Below are positions 60,123 to 64,000 of a DNA stretch of 64,000 nt, in pieces (positions within the stretch are counted from its first letter, which is position 1; each line of letters opens with the position of its first letter). The notes beneath the pieces are model-generated. The model did no database searches. It was given only the letters and a program-made list of their open reading frames with translations, and was not told the origin of the DNA. The DNA comes from Begonia masoniana. Its lineage: Eukaryota > Streptophyta > Magnoliopsida > Cucurbitales > Begoniaceae. The stretch is from positions 69,403,318-69,467,317 of the forward strand of contig CM039502.1 in assembly GCA_022432975.1 (NCBI GenBank), written 5' to 3'. Made by a program: the position numbers and the translations under genes.

Positions 60123-62719
60123 TGTAACACCCGGCATTTTTGCCATGTAATAGTTTTCCCGGATCATTTAAACGGGATTTATATTATATTAATACAAGGG
60201 AATGTTTTTGGTTGGATTGTTGGAATAATTAGTGGAGAACTAAACTAATGTGTAACTAAACCAAAACACTAAGTTGAAATGCATGGAAGGGTAAATTGGG
60301 AAAAAATTAAGGTTGGTGGGAGATAGGGCAACTTGTTGAAGAAGCTAAGTTCCACCTTCTACGTGAAACCCTCTTCACTTCTCTTCTCTGCTCTCTCTTT
60401 CCTTTTTCCTCTCTGCATTCTCTCTTCCTGTCGACAATCAACCATCGAAGTTACTTCGATCTTCCCAGATTCCCTTCTGCTCCTCCGCTAAGGTAAGCAT
60501 CTTCTAATGCTAACACATTTGGACAAGCAAAAACTATAGGTTATGCTGAAGCTTTAGGTTAAGATAGTTGGGAGAAAACTCTCGGTTTTTGTATGGAAAC
60601 ACATTCGTTGTTTTCTACAAGTCTGAATGGAGTTTACTGCATAATCTTCCAAGTTATTTGTTAGCATTTGCAACTTGTTTAACTTCTCTACATTGCAGCA
60701 ACAGATCCGAGCGTTCCAGAGACATTTGAGCATTCTACATTGCAGCAAACAGGTAAGTTCATATCCGTAGGTTGGCCCTTAAGGCCCTACATCTCGGAGG
60801 TACTAGATTTTCTGTTCTGTCGGGTTGTTTCGGGTAGAAAGGTTATAGTTATGTTATGAGTTGTCTATGTTCTGTTTCACCGTATGTTCTGTTATTTCTG
60901 TCATCTACTCTCTGCCTGTTTAAGTTTAAGCACTGTTCATGCATACACGTTTTCTCTGAAAGTCATGCAAAAACCGATTTCTGTACACCGTTTGAAACTA
61001 AACAAGATAAAATCCGTCTGAAATGTACCAGGTTAAGTGCGAGACGGGGACTGGCCCCAGAACTGTTTACTGTTTACCGTTTACTGTACTGTATTCCTGA
61101 ATGTGCCTGATAGTGCACCCTCCCCCTCCCCCACTGTTTGCCAGTTCCCCTATAAGCTCCACTTAATTCTACTGCCACTGTAACTTAATGCTCTGTACTG
61201 TCACCGTATTTCTGAAAAACTGCATGCATAGCATTTTGCATCACAGCATTCTTATTATGTCCTTACTGAGTTTTAGACTCATAGGTGAACTCTCTGATGT
61301 AGGTACTGAACTTTAAACCGAGGACCTTGTTCCTCAAAATGACGATCTGATGTAATTGGTGGATCGAGCTCACAGGGTGGTTGCTGCAGATAGACATAAT
61401 TCTGTTCTGAGGTTCAAGTTTTTAAAATATAGTTATATTGTAAAGTTTTATGAAATTCTGGTCTCTGTGTTAAAAGCCCTGTAGAAAACTTCTGTTTTGG
61501 GAGTTGCAGTAAATCTATGTTAAGTTTTGTACTGTCTTTGAAATTTTGAAACAATGTATAGATTCTGTTTCAATGTTGAAAACCGCTGTATTTGACTGTT
61601 AAGTAGTATTCTGGAATTTGTTTGGGATATTCTCTGATAATCTGTGCATGGATTGTCTCTGGTTTTGGAATAATCCATGTGGTTGTTTTCCTGATCTTCT
61701 GTTAGGTTTTCTAACTTCTGTCATGTTCCCACGCATGTTTTAAAACTGTGTTTAGAATCGGGTTTGAAGGTTTGAAGCCCTTATGCCTTCTGTTTGAAGT
61801 TTTCTGTTCCTATGACTTCCTGTTAAAGTTGTCAAGTTTTGCCTTAAAAGCTGTATCTTCCGATCACGTTCACTGCTGCTTTAAGCATACATCCACCGCC
61901 AAACAGTGATTTTGCCTTAGGTTTTTCCTTCTACCGATTTCGTTTATTGCCTACATCCATCGATGACGTCTTCCATCTTCCGGCTGACGTCATCTCCTTC
62001 TACCGATTTCGTTTATTGCCTACATCCACCGATGATGTCATCCATCTTTCGGCTGACGTCATCTCCTTCTACCGATTTCGTTCACTGCCTGCATCCACCG
62101 ATGACGTCATCCATCTTCCGGCTGACGTCATCTCCTTCTACCGATTTCGTTCACTGCCTGCATCCACCGGTGACGTCACCCATCTTCCGGCTGACGTCAT
62201 CTCCCTCTACCGATTTCGTTTACTGTCTGTTCCTACCGGTGAACTCTATTCTTGTTTATAGTTCACATCCACCGATAGCTTTTACCTTCTGCCCAGTTTT
62301 ACTCTCCTCCTTCCGATTATCACTGTACACTTTTATTTTATGTGATCCACCGAAGCTCTTTTATACTAAGTCTCCCACCAGCCTGAATTCTTTTAAATTA
62401 AGTTCACTTCTGTTTTCTGCTTCACCTGAGAACTCTCTCTCTCTCTCTCTCCCTGTAAATGTTTTCTGTTACTCACTGCAGTTTCTCCCTCTCTGTAAAG
62501 TTACGTTTATAGGGTTTGCGATGACAGTGCATGTTTCCTGTCATTCGGTTCTGTCTTCCGTTAAAGTTTTTAAAGTTCAGTTGGCTTTCATAAGTTGTTC
62601 CAGTAACGCTGTCTGTTCTGTTTATGTTCAAAAAAAATTAGTCACCGTTTTCCGTCCACTGTCCCGGAGTGATGGCTCCGATCCCGGACTCCGATCGGGT
62701 TCGGTTTTGGGTCGTCACA
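60123..62719 (+). mobile_element. 3' LTR of element A, short-array form
   Basis: 2597 bp. It has only about 4.6 units of the 69-bp repeat and retains the downstream segment (about 62245-62483) that the 5' LTR lacks, including a CTCTCTCTCT run. It is probably closer to the LTR form at insertion. Confidence 0.95.
61928..62245. repeat. 69-bp minisatellite, about 4.6 copies
   Basis: Same unit as 52510-55249, with several base changes between units (GATGATGTCATC, GGTGACGTCACC) and about seven exact TGACGTCA sites. Confidence 0.93.
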
Positions 62720-62724
62720 TTAAT

Positions 62725-64000
62725 ACTTAGTTAGTCACTCACCCCAATCGACCCCTTCTTTCCCAAGTAAGAATTGAGGCAACTAGTAGTAATTTTTGTG
62801 GTAGAACATTCTCATTTTCTTTTTTCTTTTTCCTTTCTTGAGTGACCTCAGTCCATCTACGTGAGCTACGACTTTAAATTTTAAATAAACTCTTATGCTG
62901 CAATATGAGTCTTGAGCTGGACGATTAAGTCCTCTACGAAAATCAAGTCATTCAACCTGATATTTTTGTTGGGTCTGCCTTCAGGTTATGAGAGTGCTAG
63001 TCTACAGGAATCAAAGAATTTTGAGAAGTAAGTCGGAATTGTTTGGTTTTTGGGGTTTTGTAGGAAATTCAGATTTTTATCTTAAAAAATTGATTTAGAA
63101 TGAGGATCCATTGGATCAATAATACATTAACAATATTGGAGCATAAATCCGTAAAGAAGTCAAGTGACATTGAAGGTGTTCTGGATTTTGTTACGCGTAT
63201 CTCACAATATTTTGAAATTTAATGGAAAAATAAAAGCTCTAAAATGATGGACATTAATCATGTAAATATTGCACAAAAAAGTATTGTAATGTTCTAGATT
63301 GGGTTCAAGGCCAAGGAAAATCAAAAGGATCTACAAGGGTAAGTAAGACGATATTCCTTTTTGGTTTTTTGTAATTTTCTTAGTTTTTCAAATTTTGATT
63401 CAAATAGTTGAATTTTTATGGGAAACTAAAAAAAAAAAAGATAGAATTAGATCAGAAAATTTTGCACATAAAATATTCTAAAATTGGTTCAACAACGGTT
63501 GTCGTCAAAAAATTAGAGGTACTAAATCTTATTTTAGAGATAAGATTAATGTATTATGCATGGAAAAAGATACATACTATTTGGCTTGGGTTTCACAACA
63601 GATGGTGTTAAGAAAATCAGTAAAGTTTGAGTTTTTGCCCATTTCTTGACAAATTGTTTGATGGGTCCTATTAGTTGGTTTCTATCCCATTATATATTCT
63701 AACATTATTATGAAAGTCTTAACATGTACTAAATTGGGTACAACTAGGTGAGATTTAATGAGTTGATCAGATTATTGGATTTGGATTTTATTACTTCAGT
63801 GGTATACATTGGTTGATGTATGAATTTTATTTATTATGTTTAGTTGTACATTCCATGATTTTTCAAAAATTAATTTTATGACATGTTTTGCCTTACTATG
63901 TTAGTTTTTAGATTGGTTGATGTATGAATTTTATTTATTATGTTTAGTTGTACATTCCATGATTTTTCAAAAATTAATTTTAAGACATGTTTTGTCTTAT
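62725..64000. other. Family G flank and AT-rich sequence
   Basis: Up to about 63000 it continues the family G LTR-like sequence interrupted by element A. Two weakly similar segments (62985-63080 and 63300-63390) share ...GTAAGTAAG/GTAAGTCGG...TTGGTTTTTTG. No gene recognised; the short ORFs are low-complexity. Confidence 0.4.
63811..64000. repeat. 104-bp tandem duplication
   Basis: GGTTGATGTATGAATTTTA at 63811 recurs at 63915, and the rest of the unit is almost identical up to the window end. AT-rich, non-coding. Confidence 0.92.

Larger units (their letters stand above)
50686..62719 (+). mobile_element. Complete gypsy (Tekay/Del-type) element A, TSD TTAAT
   Basis: A 12,034-bp element: 5' LTR 50686-55486 (4801 bp), internal 55487-60122, 3' LTR 60123-62719 (2597 bp). 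Perfect TTAAT duplications flank it (50681-50685, 62720-62724). Primer site, gag-pol and purine tract are in order. By eye the LTRs differ at roughly 20 positions in the first 1.8 kb, so the insertion looks recent, although the 5' LTR carries a huge repeat expansion. All domains are present, but four nonsense codons interrupt the polyprotein. Confidence 0.96.

Overview
The window looks like plant heterochromatin, probably pericentromeric and from a eudicot. It is almost entirely nested transposable elements, and I found no intact host gene, tRNA, rRNA or CRISPR array. Evidence for a plant: Ty3/gypsy chromovirus gag-pol with a chromodomain-like C-terminus (Tekay/Del type), a decayed SIRE/Maximus-like Ty1/copia element, primer sites matching plant initiator tRNA-Met, and several non-autonomous hAT elements with 8-bp target-site duplications (TSDs). 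I labelled the LTR families A, B, C, D, E and G for this window only.

Layout. 1-1388: part of a C-like LTR (minus). 1389-1914: family G fragment. 1915-18289: one old minus-strand copia element, broken up by a long family E LTR (about 2221-6622), a solo B LTR (7363-10929, TSD CATCA) and a hAT element (12923-17132, TSD CTACAAAT) that itself holds a solo C LTR (13444-16089, TSD ACTTT). 18290-20299: AT-rich, LTR-like, no genes. 20300-24539: C LTR (minus) holding a hAT element (21069-22745, TSD CCCAAAGT) with a possible captured exon. 24540-38320: E-like sequence split by a solo C LTR (25209-37804, TSD TAAAT), which is split by the complete gypsy element D (26941-36985, minus, TSD GTAGG). 38620-39342: hAT remnant. 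39484-46305: hAT element (TSD GTTTCACA) holding a solo A LTR (40738-46220, TSD GCTGG), which holds a solo B LTR (41175-43395, TSD AAGAC). 46493-48382: compact LTR/88 bp/LTR element. 50686-62719: complete gypsy element A (plus, TSD TTAAT). 62720-64000: family G flank and AT-rich sequence.

How the parts relate. Elements A and D are the only ones with recognisable gag-pol. Both are closed by in-frame stops, and D also has a frameshift. All four stops in A can be read as C-to-T changes, which fits decay of methylated DNA. The gypsy LTR families share one internal layout: a CAG|GTAAGT donor-like site, then a TTACTAAG-like box and a GATGTAG/GGTGTAG acceptor-like site about 0.5-1 kb on. In A, B and D this is followed by a U5 block of minisatellites carrying the palindrome TGACGTCA. 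The A copy has about 40 units of 69 bp in its left LTR but fewer than 5 in its right. The conserved splice-like layout and the TGACGTCA arrays are the most unusual signals here. Family assignments, nesting order and TSDs were read by eye; no alignment or database search was run.
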